Positions 1-10,315 of a stretch of DNA of 16,870 nucleotides are shown piece after piece (position 1 is the stretch's first letter; each line of letters opens with the position of its first letter). Source of the DNA: Acanthaster planci (Eukaryota > Echinodermata > Asteroidea > Valvatida > Acanthasteridae); the NCBI RefSeq assembly GCF_001949145.1, contig NW_019091600.1, forward strand, positions 346,085 through 362,954, given 5' to 3'. Below the pieces are notes generated by a model. It worked only from the letters and a program-made list of their open reading frames with translations, was not told where the DNA came from and ran no database searches. A program made the translations under genes and the position numbers.

Positions 1-1210
1 ACAGTTTCTGTACAGGATACTGAGAGGCAGATTGCTACCCGATCCCCCAGGCCATTCACTCCTCCAACTGAGAGGCATACACACACTCAATTCCATATTT
101 TGTTTCATTGCCTTCGAATTTTTTTCCAATCCACTATACCCCAGTTTAAAAAGGGGTTTATGAGTCAGGTGTGAGTCAGGATCAAAGGATTTCAAGAGAG
201 GTAAGGTATTCTCTTCAAAGGAAGAACTTTATGGACCTTATTGGGTCTTTTGCTGACAACACTATCAGCAAATGCAGATTCTTCTAAAGTTCCAACAAGA
301 ACCGTTTGGTGTGATTCTCTAACTTCAATGTAAGAAAAATACTTGTCCAGTGGGAACTTTGTCATAGAGGCTTCATAAAAGCAAAATATTTTTATGGCAC
401 ACTGTGGTGAATGGTTTATCTGGAGACGTTGACCTTTTTCTTCTTTTCAAAGTAATGCTCCATTCCTACACAATTTTAAAGGTAAACTTTATTTCCTTCC
501 TGATTTGAAGTCTGAGTGTGTAGCCTCTCTACAATGTGAATGAATGGCCTGGTTGCATCATCCACTAAGCAGTCTAACAGCATGGTTCTTCTCCTTTAAA
601 CATCATGAATTCTCTGCAGAAGTTACAAGAGTTTGTCTCCTTCCTTTTCTGGGTTTCCATGCGTAACTTCCTTTTCATATATCAGCTAAACATTGAAATT
701 GACTGTGGCACAGATCAATTTCTTTTAAAATATCTCACATTCTAAAGATCTGCACTTTTTCCCACTTTCTTTTTTTAACACGATTTTCTTTTTAAACTGA
801 GGGAACATGCTGTATCAAAAACAGGGTTCTGCCTTTTGTTTTTCACATACATGTTTGATGCCAGTTTTGTGACTTCAACAGAACTAAATTTGCTTATAGA
901 TTTACTTTATGTGCATGCTACCAAAACTATGACTGCCGTGATTTGCAAGAGGTTTTCATTTTTTTTCTCAAATATTTACTAATTTTCAGCATCATTTTAG
1001 CTGCTTCATTCAAAACTTTTTATTCCGGAACAACTTTGATTTGACTTCGTTTTTGTTTCAACTCGTTAGATAACCAACTATGTAATAAGTTTGACTCTGG
1101 AGGTTTCCATAATTCATGGGCCAAAATACTGACACTGTATCCTTTGACATGTAGAATATCTCAGGAAGCACACAAAAATTACCATTTGCAATTTTTTTCA
1201 GAGATCTTAC
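1..1210. other. AT-rich DNA, no supported feature
   Basis: It has long T-rich stretches on the plus strand and no exon, repeat array or element end that I can support. If exons A and B are real, it would hold an intron or 3' region of that gene. Confidence 0.4.
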
Positions 1211-1314
1211 AACACGATGTCCGAGAACATAGGAATTGCCAAGTGAGCAATGGCAGAGCAGGCGCAGAAGTGTTCTCTCAGGTTGCCATCCCTGGAGCAG
1301 TGGACATGTAACAT
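1211..1314 (-). CDS. Candidate exon B, following exon A
   Basis: The acceptor is TTTGTCTACCAAGCAG (AG 1316-1315), in phase 1 and matching exon A. The frame reads VTCPLLQGWQPERTLLRLL, then CHCSLGNSYVLGHRV, to a donor GTT|GTAAGA (GT 1210-1209), out phase 0. The intron between A and B would be only 49 bp, unusually short for an animal. Alternatively A and B are one reading frame broken by a frameshift, i.e. a pseudogene or an old transposon ORF. Confidence 0.3.
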
Positions 1315-1363
1315 CTGCTTGGTAGACAAATTGACCAATTGCCAAAGTTCAGAGGATCCTTAC

Positions 1364-1489
1364 CATGTTGCTGTCTACTGAGGTATCCACAATCACCCAG
1401 ACTCACAAGATTTCGGGAGGTTGTATACATCACCAACAGCCGATTCACAAGCCGATGCAGATAGCGGGCAACCACCAACCTGTCAGCGT
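1364..1489 (-). CDS. Candidate exon A of an unidentified gene
   Basis: The acceptor is TGTTCCCTGCCCGCAG (AG 1491-1490) and the donor is ACATG|GTAAGG (GT 1363-1362). The exon is 126 bp, symmetric phase 1-1. It reads DADRLVVARYLHRLVNRLL, VMYTTSRNLVSLGDCG and YLSRQQH plus a split codon. It is GC- and CpG-richer than its surroundings. The leucine/arginine-rich helices suggest a helical repeat protein, but I do not recognise the family. No start or upstream exon is seen in the window. Confidence 0.35.
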
Positions 1490-3455
1490 CTGCGGGCAGG
1501 GAACACACGTGCACGCACCAGGAGGGCCTGCATGTGGCTGGGCTTTGGTTTTATTTCGGTTTGCCTGGTGATAAAACATAAAAATGTAAATATTGTTAAT
1601 AAATTATTTTTTCATAAAAGTAATCTTTTGAAGCATAATCAGCACTGATGAATGACAATGCAGTCATCTGTAGTTTTCAAATAATTGTCTAGTTCAAGTT
1701 AATCTAAAACATGCCAAATACTGACAAAGTTTGAACTTCTTGGTTTGTCAAAGTATGATGGAAAGGTATGCTAAATTGGATATCCAGCAACTCATAATAA
1801 ATGACTTTGCTTTTATCCGTCTCTCAAAAACTGCTCTCACTGTCAAAATACAATTGGTCCAAATTTCTGCACACAAGGTTGACTTTTTGATCTATGAAAA
1901 ATGGTCAAGATGCTCATTTTGTTTTTGGTCATCAATGCTGATTACAAGATTAAAACCAGGTGAGAGATGGGTAAACCTCCTTTAAAGATTAAGTACTTTG
2001 AATAGTACAATTTAAGAGCTTAAAGTGAGCCAAAATACATACATGTACATGTACTTTGGATTGGCAAACATGGACTTCATATTTCTTAAAAAAGGCTTAT
2101 CACAAAACATTCAGTTTCCATACAAATTTTGGGAGCAGGTTTGTAAGCTTAAGAAATATACCTGAATGCTTGATTGAAATTGCAAATAAAAGGGTGATCA
2201 GTGAAAGCATCTGAAGAGATACATTTATCTTCTTTACATTAATTCTTTCAAAACTTACATCCATTTCCCATCTTTCACCTGGCTTTCAGGAACTAATGAG
2301 TTCAACAAAACACAACAAACCTAAGATAACCAGCCCTCACATGTATACTTACATAAACTTGGTGATCATTTTAAAAGGATTCTTTCTTTTGAAAATGCTA
2401 CAACAAAAAATTTGGATTTAGTGATTTTATGAGATCAGACAATATCTTTATGAACTGACTAGTGAAAAAATATATATATATATTCATGCTTTGGATGAAA
2501 AAGGTTTTTTAGCTCAGAATTTATACGCATCCGTTATCTTTACTCGAAGAATCTGTGCACAGCCGTATTAATTAAGTTCTCAGAGACAAAATGTTTGATT
2601 TAGACAAAAATTGGATATCTTATCAGAGTGAAGCTATCTTCTTTTGTTCAACTTTAAAGTCTGGCTGGAAGTGAGGACTGGTTAGAAAAGGACAAAATGT
2701 AAGTTCCATACATGTAAAAAATGTGATTGGTTTGCTCAATTTTGAAAGATCCTACCGTGAGTGAATACAGGGTATTTTTACATCATGCAAATATGCATAC
2801 ATGTACATACTGTACATTTATTGCATCATGGACTACTCCAAATTTCATGGTATGCAATTTCAGTTTTTACGTCATGTTTATCTCAAACGCACAAATACTG
2901 TTTTTGTCTTAGTTTAGACCACTCTGATAATGAAAACAACGCAAGGGATCTTTCAAAGCTGAACCACCTCACTGGACATTTGCCATAAATGTATAAATCC
3001 TAATTTCTTTAACCGCGCATCTTACATTATTTCAGTAGCTTAGCTCTGTGAATATTGAAATGCCCACAAACTGGCAACTTTTGAGACAATTTCAAACCAA
3101 GAACACCAGTGGAATCCAAGCTACCCTTTTTATGGTACAGGTCAACCATTTTGGTCGACTGAAATCATTGGAAAATTTGACATTTTTCACGGACTCATTT
3201 GGATGGGGCATTTTGACTGGAAATGGAACATATTTGCTTTCAGTTTGCTTTCAGGTAACATTTGAAGCTATGCCACTGTTTACATCCTTTCTCCATAAAA
3301 ACTCTTTTTTGGTGCCTTTATCTGCATCACTCAAATCAAATGTCTTTCAGTTGGTAGAGTTCCTGATACATGTAGTAAACCTCTTTATGGGGTGACATGA
3401 TATAAAGTCTTTCATCAAAGCCACAGCAGGAGATTGAAATGACTTTGGTAGGAAG
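1490..3455. other. AT-rich DNA without a supported gene
   Basis: It contains a (TA)n stretch at about 2468-2483, two ACATGTACAT motifs and several chance open stretches. No exon with two good splice sites and clear coding character was found. Confidence 0.4.
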
Positions 3456-4190
3456 CTGGTAGCTCATGGTAGTGGAGTGTCAAATGAAGCATAGGTACCA
3501 CTGAGGACAGTATGGTTCTCATGGGATGTTTGCAGTGATCTGGAGTGTCAAATGAAGCACAGGTACAACTGAGGACAGTACAATACTCATGACAAGCTTG
3601 TAGCTAGTAGTGGAGTATCAAATGAAGCAAAGGTACCGCTGAGGAGAATATGATTCGCATGACAAGCTTGTGGCTAGTAGTGGAGGTCAAGGAAGCAAAG
3701 GCACCTTTGAGGAGAGTATGATACTCGTGTCAAGTTTGTAGCTAGTAGTGGAGTGTCAAATGAAACAAGGGTACCACTGAGGAGACCATGAATCTCATGT
3801 CAAGTTTGTAGCTAGTAGTGGAGTGTCAAATGAAGCAAAGGTACCACTAAGGAGACCATGAATCTCATGACAAGCTTGTAGCTAGTAGTGGAGTGTCAAA
3901 TGAAGCAAAGGCACCCCTGAGGAGAGTATGATTCTTATCACAAGCTTGTAGCTAGTAGTGGAGTGTCAAATGAAGCGAAGGTTCCACTGAGGACACCATG
4001 ATCCTCATGACAAGCTTGTAACTAGTAGTGGAGTGTCAAAGGAAGCAAAAGTTCCACTGAGGAGACCATGATTCTCATTGAAAAGCTTGTAGCTAGTAGT
4101 GGAGTGTCAAATGAAGCGAAGGTTCCACTGAGGAGAGTATGATTCTCATGACCTAGTAGTGGAGTGTCAGATTAAGCAAAGCTACCACCA
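3456..4190. repeat. 70 bp minisatellite, about 11 units
   Basis: The phrase TAGTAGTGGAGTGTCAAATG repeats with the TGGAG core at 3473, 3541, 3611, 3681, 3749, 3819, 3889, 3959, 4029, 4100 and 4160. Spacing is 68-71 bp, with one shortened 60 bp unit near the right end that lacks the CAAGCTTGT segment. Units carry GGTACCACTGAGGA and TCTCATGACAAGCTTGTAGC. Left units are most diverged and central ones most alike. A 70 bp period excludes a repeated protein reading. Confidence 0.97.
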
Positions 4191-4294
4191 AGGACAGATC
4201 TGCTATCTCATGCTGATGCTTGATTTGTGGAGACAAGCCTATTGTGGCACCACAGCTGAAATCCAATTTGTATTGTTTGTTATTGGTGTGTTTA

Positions 4295-4427
4295 TCACAA
4301 CTGTCTTCCTTGGATCTGAATTATTGCTCCTTTAAGTCTTATAAGATCTTGAGCACTGCATCCACATGGGCTTCCTGTCTCAATGGTTTGCCGTGGAAGT
4401 GTGGCCTCCTTTCTAGAAAATGGATGG
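4295..4427 (-). CDS. Last exon, candidate 79-residue gene
   Basis: The acceptor follows a strong pyrimidine tract (TTTTTCTTTTGTTTTGTCTT then TGCTGCAG). With phase 2 the frame is open for 43 codons to TGA. With phase 1 it gives 28 codons to TAA at 4341-4339. The first is preferred because it matches the donor at 7588. No convincing AATAAA lies between the stop and the minisatellite just downstream. Confidence 0.45.
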
Positions 4428-7400
4428 CTGCAGCAAAGACAAAACAAAAGAAAAACATACTTCATTAAAAACACCAAACTACATGTATGCTTAATATTTC
4501 AAACTGGGCCGTGTATATACATCTATGAATATATACATGTTCATGACAGCTCCACTGAAATATGTACGTACAGGTCACTCCAATTTAATTTGCTGTTTTA
4601 TGAATTTTGGTGATGTAAATTCTTCAAAGTGTAAAAAAATATGGAAACACAAACTTTTATTTTTATTCCCTCTCCCCGTGACATATTTGAAATTATTGAT
4701 CCCACATTTTCTGAAAAGAGAAAAAAAAGATCAAAAATCCAAATAAACGCTTTTGCAGTTCATTCTCCATGAAACTCCAGAGTTGCTATGACACTAGCAA
4801 TCCCGTAACGGTTTTAAGCCATCGTTGTACTGGTGGTCTTTTAACTGTTGTAAAAATATTTTTTTTATCTGGTAAATAATATTTGCTTTTAAAGTATTTG
4901 TAACCGTGTATAGTCTCAAGATTCTGTAATTAAGTCCTTGTTTAATATTCTTGATGTTTTCATTCCAATGCACAGCGTCCTGAGCTGAGATAGGTTTCTA
5001 TGGAGGGCGTTTTAAAAGAAATTATTTTATCATTCTGATCACAGTATTCATTATTTAAATTTCTCCCTCAAACCTCATCAAAACCATTCAACAAAGCGGC
5101 GTCTGCGTTACCCTCTGAACAGCCCATGTGTGCGCTCTGTGCACACACATACCTGATACAGTAGAAATATGATAGTTATAGGATGAAAGAAAACAAATTC
5201 ATGCATTGCATGCCAGCTTGTTCATGAAAAACATTAAGTTTCTAGAGTAAATTACACAAAAATATGTGGATTTGGTTGTTCTTGCGGTTCTTCTTATGTT
5301 GAAGTTCAGCTTTTCTTGCCTACTAGACGAACTCAGTGCAATCTATAGTGCTGAACCCAATGCACTGAAAATCATGTCTGATATGAGCTACACATCCCAC
5401 AAACATTGCAAAGTGTGCATATGAAACTAGAAAAATATTCACCAAATGTTGTTCAGTTCAAGCTGCAAAAGTAAATCTTTCTCCCTGTGCATTTCTTTTG
5501 CTTTTTCTGGATTATTTGGAGGACAAAATATTCACTGACTCGGGAAGCTGGATAGGGCCAAGTCAATTCGAATAATTCACTATTCAAATATTCGACCTTC
5601 AACTCGATCAGATATCCAAATATTGGGCCGTACTAACTGACAGATTGTTGAGGAACAAACCATATACAAAATCAGTTGCAATAACGCACACAGTTGTACA
5701 TTATAATCATTATAATAGCTCCTCACATCTACGAGTATCTAAAGCCATGATTTAGCACGGTTTAAGAGATGAATAATACTTCTTTTCCTGTTAAAAATGT
5801 ATATTTTAAATTTTTTAATGAATAACAAGTTCTTTTTATTAATCGTTGTAAGGTTCTGTTGCTTTTCATTTGGATCTTCTTGGAATAAACCTCCATAGCG
5901 CAGTTTTGCTCATTTAAAACAAAAGAACATTCTCCCTTCCTTTTCATGAATTTTGCGATCGAATATTCAGTTATTCGGCACAGCCCTAGAGCTGGAAGGT
6001 GACCGGTGCATCCAGTCTATGTTATAGGCTGAATCCGTGCCCGATTTCCAGATACCATTATTTTTGAATTTCAGACAAGATTTCATTTTATACGCTGAAA
6101 TTTGCAAAGGTTCAATAACATATATCACAAAGGTAAAACAGTACCAGTACATGTATTTCACCTGATGAATTTGAACTTTTTTATGAGGATAGTTAAGGCA
6201 AAGGTCAAGTTTTAAAATTGTTCAAGGGAAAGTCAAAGTACACAATGTTAGGGACTCATAATGTACATGTCAGGCCTACACGCATACATGGTGTACTTGT
6301 CACGTACAGGCTGACCTGCTGAACGTTGCTTCTCTGCGAGTACAATACAAACTTGTACTTGTATTTTCCACAGCTTACAAATTAATATCAACACTCTTAA
6401 ATAAACACATGTAACAAATCGTGGATATGAACAGCAAGCACAGCCTTTTGGTAAGAACGAAGCTTTAGGTTTTTAATTTATTTTTAGTTTTCTTCAAAAG
6501 AATATTTGGAAGGTAACTTGTTTTATCATTCAAAGCATACACGTACATGTACATGCATTTCATGTTCAAATGTCTCATTGTACAGAGTGAATGCGTGTTA
6601 AAATATGTACTTTAAAAGAGGTATTCAAACGGCTTCAAATATTTCGCCATCTAGGGTTTGGGAGACACATGTACATGTAGATTGGCAACCCAAAAACCTA
6701 TACAATGAATTCATCGGCCGAAAATCAACACGGGAGAAATAACAGGCATTTTCTTTCCATAACCAACCAGACCAATTATGTTTGTGTTAGTTGATGACAT
6801 AACAGGGGAAATGCACCACAGGTATGCATGAAGATACATGTACATGTAAGATGACTTCGCTGTGCCCCAAAGGTAGTGAAATGTGGAGTTTTCATGACAT
6901 GCAGAAAAAACACAATATTCAACATCAATCTTTAAGATGCGTAAACCTAAAATCTTACTCTTGGCTGGTCAAAATACATGTAAGTGAAATTTCTTCCAAA
7001 ATAAGGAGTTGTTGAAGGTGGAGTAGGACATAACGTACATGAACGCATGGTTGCAAACATGTACATGTCAATGCGTGTGCACCTTGTTTACGTACTGTGG
7101 CAACTGACTATTTTCATGCAGCACGTCCCCCCCCCATTCGAGGTGCCCTGGCCTCAACAAAAAAAGGAGGAATGGATATTAAACATAAACAAGGCTAACA
7201 AAAACTTGCCCCAAAAACACACCACTGAAAGCTGGTGCCTCCCTTGTGCCCCCTCCCACTGGTAGAATCCTTCAAGCAGATGATGTAAACCATTCTCTTT
7301 GACTTTGTGCCAAAAAGTTCCATACAACAGTTTAGCTTTGTATGTTTGAATATGGTGTGAAAATGGGTACTTGCACAGATCTATGATTAACAAAAAAAAG

Positions 7401-9534
7401 AATGAAATGTGTTTTTCTAAAAATTTATGATTCCATATGTGTGATTTTAACACTTGTAGTTTTGAATATTTATTGAAATTTCTATTTTCAACTTTGTCCA
7501 CTTCTCCATGGAACTACCCATAGGCACTGCACTAAAAAGAAACCAATATTGATTTGATCAAACATTCATTTACACTCAATCACTCACCTTGCTGACGGTT
7601 TGCTCAGAGATATTTCGATGCACTGCCCATGGGCATTAGTGTGGGGTCCCATTTCTGCATGAAAAACAAAAGTCCCAATGTTAAGTTGATACCTCACCAA
7701 CCAGCACTGGCTAAATCATACCTAAAAGTAAAATATTGTTACAGGACAAATGAGGGCCACAGAGAGTAAGGCAGCTGATTAGCAGGTTATACATAAATAA
7801 GCACTACAGCAGGCTGACTTGCAAATTGTGGAATGAGGGCAGACAACATATCTCTTTATTCAATTGAACAACTGTTACAAATGGAGAGAATGTAGCATCC
7901 TCAATCCACAATGTTTGGAAAGCATTTTCTCCCAAACTGATATTTTCCATTTCAGAATGACGTTCTCTCAAGTTTTTATGCAATAACTTAGACTTACTAA
8001 CTGGGGCATTATATACGTAATTTTTAATTTGAATTATGAAGGACTTGGTCTATCTATTGACTTGGTCTGTTGGAGAGACTCTAAACTTGGAAAAAAGGGT
8101 ATACATGTACATGTATTTACCTATCGCCGGCAAATTTACACTGAATGACATTTTGCACATGGAGTGATCTCAAGACTTGCATGCTATCCGACACCAATCT
8201 GGAGGTAATTTATTTATAACCTTTATAGGGTTACTCATGCATGGGCACTGTCTACTTGTAGCTAGGTACTGTTTAGATAACTAAGATATCAAAAAAAGTT
8301 CTCTGAAAGAGTCCCATCTAGATGCTGCTTGACTCTCTGTGCACAAACTCTCTGAGACTGAGCTCAAAATTTTCGAGTGTTTTCTAAGTAAAAGACTTCG
8401 TTTATTTCCTTCCTAATTTGAAAATTTATTGGGGGATTGGAAATTGGGGGATCCTGTTCCTGTAATTGAGGGAAGAGTTACATTTCAACTTTTGAATTGA
8501 CCTTGGTAGATGACTGTGACAATAACTGATGTTTTCAAAAAAGGGCAGGGTTTTGAGTTTTGAGGGAAACTGTGTTTTAACACATGAAAATATCATGGAT
8601 TCAAATTTGCAAGGCTAGTTTATCAGTAAGAGTCACATTTTCTCACTAATTACAATTTGAAATTTCAAAAAAATAGGGTCAGCGCAATAACGAGTGATGC
8701 CTTTGTATTTTGGGGGGACTTATCAGTCTTGCAAGATTAAAATGCCAAAAAAACTGGGGGTCCCTGCTTCCAAGTTCCAGAACTGTAAGTAGGTGGTCCC
8801 CAAATATACAATAAGCCATACTGCTAATACAACGAGAGTGATTTGCACAATAGTATAAAGGCATCATGGAAAGGAAAAAGGGGCTAACACTGTCCCTTTT
8901 CCCTTTCCACAATGTCTTTCCACAGTTGTGCAAAATCAGCCATGCAGGATTAGGGATAGGGCTTATCGCCCATTTCTGGACACATTTTTGCATTCTGACG
9001 GCTAATAGGTCACTGTAGAGAATCATTGTCCTTACCCAAGTTTTGTTAACATTAATGTCCCAGTAATTTTTTTGTGGGTCTAGTTACAATAAATGACAAT
9101 AACTTTATGAACATGTTCAAAAGACTTTATCATATTCTGGAAGGTTAAAATCAATACGGCCTAGGGCACGTCCTGTCAACGAAGGAGTGAAAGTAGGGCC
9201 CTGTTAAAGGGTCTATCACGTACGAAGTAAGCCTATTCACTGTGCATTGGAGAGACCAAATACGCACACGACGCCCAGCAGGCTACTTGCTAGTCCAGAG
9301 AGGCGCGCGGCCACGGCACTCGACACAGCGTCCGCCGGTAAAACACATGACTTGGATTTCTTCTACTCCGAAAGTTCGACCCTCTCCCCAAACCATCCAT
9401 GAAGCACCTTAACATACTCATAAACCACTTGGTGCCACAAATATTGGTAAAATCTTGCCATTGCCTGATTAAAAACGAAGAAAACAACACCCACCTTTAG
9501 AAGACGGACCTCCACGTGCCGAGCATCCAGCCAT
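4295..9534 (-). CDS. Candidate three-exon gene for a 79-residue protein of unknown function
   Basis: Exons 9534-9495, 7654-7588 and 4427-4295 have compatible phases (1 then 2) and give one open frame. It starts MAGCSARGGPSSK, continues E-MGPHTNAHGQCIEISLSKPSA, then S-HPFSRKEATLPRQTIETG and SPCGCSAQDLIRLKG, and ends in IIQIQGRQL and TGA (4297-4295). Splice signals are AAAG|GTGGGT; TTTTTCATGCAG and AAG|GTGAGTGA; and a long pyrimidine tract into GCTGCAG (AG 4429-4428). There is no signal peptide, no membrane segment and no motif that I recognise, only a CGC cysteine pair. Introns are 1.8 and 3.2 kb. The start ATG lies in an AAAAATGG context just after the TATA box. In the last exon a second frame (IHFLERRPHFHGK..., stop 4341-4339) is also open but needs phase 1, which does not match. 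Confidence 0.4.
4428..5552. other. AT-rich noncoding DNA (intron 2 of candidate gene)
   Basis: It has runs of T and A and no exon with both good splice sites and a matching phase. A small CpG-rich patch at 5093-5145 (GCGGCGTCTGCGTTACC) is bounded on the minus strand by weak splice-like sites, but it is too short to judge. Confidence 0.35.
5553..5988. mobile_element. hAT-like MITE, 436 bp, with 8 bp target duplication
   Basis: It begins TAGGGCCAAGTCAATTCGAA and ends with CGGCACAGCCCTA, whose reverse TAGGGCTGTGCCGAATAACT pairs with the start. The TAGGGCTGTGCCGAATA end is typical of hAT-type elements. Flanks AAGCTGGA (5545-5552) and GAGCTGGA (5989-5996) match at 7 of 8 bases, the right size for a hAT target duplication. 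The ends are rich in ATTCGAATA/AATATTCGA motifs. No transposase frame is present. It lies in intron 2 of the candidate small gene. Confidence 0.7.
5989..7140. other. Intronic or intergenic AT-rich DNA with ACATGTACATGT motifs
   Basis: I see no convincing exon. A short CpG-richer patch at 6000-6060 and four ACATGTACATG palindromic runs (6261, 6544, 6667, 6835), with a fifth at 7057, are the only marked features. Confidence 0.4.
6544..7068. repeat. Cluster of (T)ACATGTACATGT(A) palindromic motifs
   Basis: Runs of the alternating palindrome occur at 6544-6555, 6667-6679, 6835-6848 and 7057-7068. Others lie at 2041-2054, 2799-2808, 6261-6270 and 8101-8116. Eight such runs of 10-16 bp in 17 kb far exceed chance. 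They look like a genome-wide favoured motif rather than a single array. Confidence 0.8.
7141..7262 (+). repeat. Dispersed repeat, copy B
   Basis: It shares GGAATGGATATT, ACAAGGCTAAC, CTTGCCCCAAAAACACACC and TGAAAGCTGGTGCC with copy A at 12419-12536. It is preceded by a run of nine C at about 7127-7135. I cannot define element ends. The long minus-strand open stretch across 7154-7501 overlaps this repeat and is not taken as a gene. Confidence 0.8.
7588..7654 (-). CDS. Internal exon, candidate 79-residue gene
   Basis: The acceptor is TTTGTTTTTCATGCAG (AG 7656-7655) and the donor is a near-perfect CAAG|GTGAGTGA (GT 7587-7586). Only one frame is open across its 67 bp: MGPHTNAHGQCIEISLSKPSA, in phase 1, out phase 2. 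It is the best-supported exon between 4.4 and 9.5 kb. The methionine might also serve as a start if the upstream exon is wrong. Confidence 0.5.
8121..8198 (-). other. Possible exon, not placed in a gene
   Basis: It is bounded by AATTACCTCCAG (AG 8200-8199) and GATAG|GTAAATAC (GT 8120-8119). One frame of three is open: LVSDSMQVLRSLHVQNVIQC then KFAGD, phase 2-2. It does not fit in phase between the exons at 9495 and 7654, so it is either an alternative exon or chance. Confidence 0.2.
8200..9490 (-). other. Intron 1 of the candidate gene, no other clear feature
   Basis: This is AT-rich DNA, except for CpG-rich sequence at 9140-9400 beside the promoter-like block (GGCGCGCGGCC, GCGTCCGCCGG). A minus-strand open stretch at 8679-9026 has no family features and several stop-free alternatives, so it is not called. 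Confidence 0.4.
9495..9534 (-). CDS. Exon 1 of the candidate 79-residue gene
   Basis: ATG at 9534-9532 has G at +4 and A at -3. Thirteen codons (MAGCSARGGPSSK) plus one base precede the donor AAAG|GTGGGT (GT 9494-9493). Read through without splicing, the frame stops nine codons later. Evidence is the donor, the TATA box and the phase fit only. Confidence 0.35.
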
Positions 9535-9554
9535 TTTTTTTTAGAATTCTCGAG

Positions 9555-9608
9555 GAACCAATCAGAAGCCTCCCTATATAGCAGACTCGTTTGGAGCCTT
9601 GTAATTGG
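9555..9608 (-). promoter_or_regulatory. CCAAT/TATA promoter-like block
   Basis: On the minus strand the order is CCAAT (9608-9604), TATATA in a TCTGCTATATAGG context (9580-9575), ATTGG (9562-9558, an inverted CCAAT), then ATG at 9534. The TATA to ATG distance is about 40 bp, so the leader would be very short. CCAAT boxes face both ways and TATATA is symmetric, so the block could fire in both directions. The DNA from about 9140 to 9530 is CpG-rich, as near a promoter. Confidence 0.45.
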
Positions 9609-9829
9609 TTACTAGAAACATGGGACAGAAATAACGTTTTTTAGTGTTTACCTTCTTCCGTTACTTAATTTTAAAAGGAAAAAAGTGCTAATCTGCCCTC
9701 AGGAAGTCTTCATCACTTTGGGGACAGATGAGCCAATAATCAAATAACATCTTATTCCCTTAGGCTATCCGGGTTTTTTTCTGTTATGTTTTCAGAGCCG
9801 ATTTTCAAATGGTGCCCGGCGTCATGCAC

Positions 9830-10260
9830 CCTTCACAACCTACCCCTCCCCCGGTGGTTCCATCTAGGGATCAAATTGTGGGGAGGGACAGCCAAACGTA
9901 TATCACGAGGACAATAAAATCTAGGATATTTTTAATGAAATCATTTTAGGCTTTTCTGGAAAATGAGAGGAGACCAAAAATGCCCTTCACTATTCTTAAA
10001 AAAGAACTTTGGGGGCAGGCATAGCCTGAATCACCCTCTGCCCCCAGTTGGATGACTACCTAGAAAGGGGCCCGAGAAGTGCTCCCCTCCCCGGATGCCC
10101 GTACCCCCTCCCCTCCGTGCCCCATTATTTCGGAATAATCTCCGTTGAGTTTATATAGCTACGCATGCATACAGCTGCAGCTTTTTTTCTTGTGGTGCCC
10201 CCTTGAAAAAATGGGTACACCCCCAAGCCCCCCACCCCCCGACATTTAGCCCTGTCTGCC
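9830..10260. other. C-rich block, probably degraded repeat DNA
   Basis: Many runs of 4-6 C on the plus strand (e.g. CCTACCCCTCCCCCGG, TACCCCCTCCCCTCC, GCCCCCCACCCCCCG) stand out against the AT-rich surroundings. It includes dispersed repeat copy C. I see no convincing exon. It lies between the poly(A) cluster of one gene and the promoter-like block of the next. Confidence 0.5.
10194..10222 (+). repeat. Dispersed repeat, copy C (fragment)
   Basis: The phrase GGTGCCCCCTTGAAAAAATG plus GGTACA matches the start of copy A. It then runs into C-rich sequence (AAGCCCCCCACCCCCC). It is a short remnant within the C-rich block at 9830-10260. Confidence 0.55.
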
Positions 10261-10315
10261 CACAATACATTCATGATCCCTATTACAATCCAAACGAAAT
10301 TAAGCACACCATTAC

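Noticed and set aside
1731-1958. Plus-strand open stretch ending in a good donor (ACCAG|GTGAGAG)
   Set aside because: I found no acceptor or start with matching signal upstream, and the composition is AT-rich and not clearly coding.
3048-3395. Plus-strand open frame of 115 codons
   Set aside because: There are no family motifs, no promoter or splice support, and its length is not exceptional for this much sequence.
5327-5424. Possible plus-strand terminal exon after CTTGCCTACTAG
   Set aside because: A single open frame of about 31 codons with a fair acceptor, but no partner exon and no recognised motif.
7154-7501. Minus-strand open frame of 115 codons
   Set aside because: Half of it lies in the dispersed repeat copy at 7141-7262, and the rest is low-complexity AT-rich sequence.
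7698-7721. 24 bp micro-exon on the minus strand between strong splice-like sites
   Set aside because: Joining it to the exon at 7654 creates a TGA, and it does not fit the phases of its neighbours.
9290-9490. Minus-strand frames beside the promoter (QWQDFTNICG... and MARFYQYLWH...)
   Set aside because: They follow a good acceptor, but the only upstream donor would leave a 30 bp intron. They are treated as intron 1 sequence.
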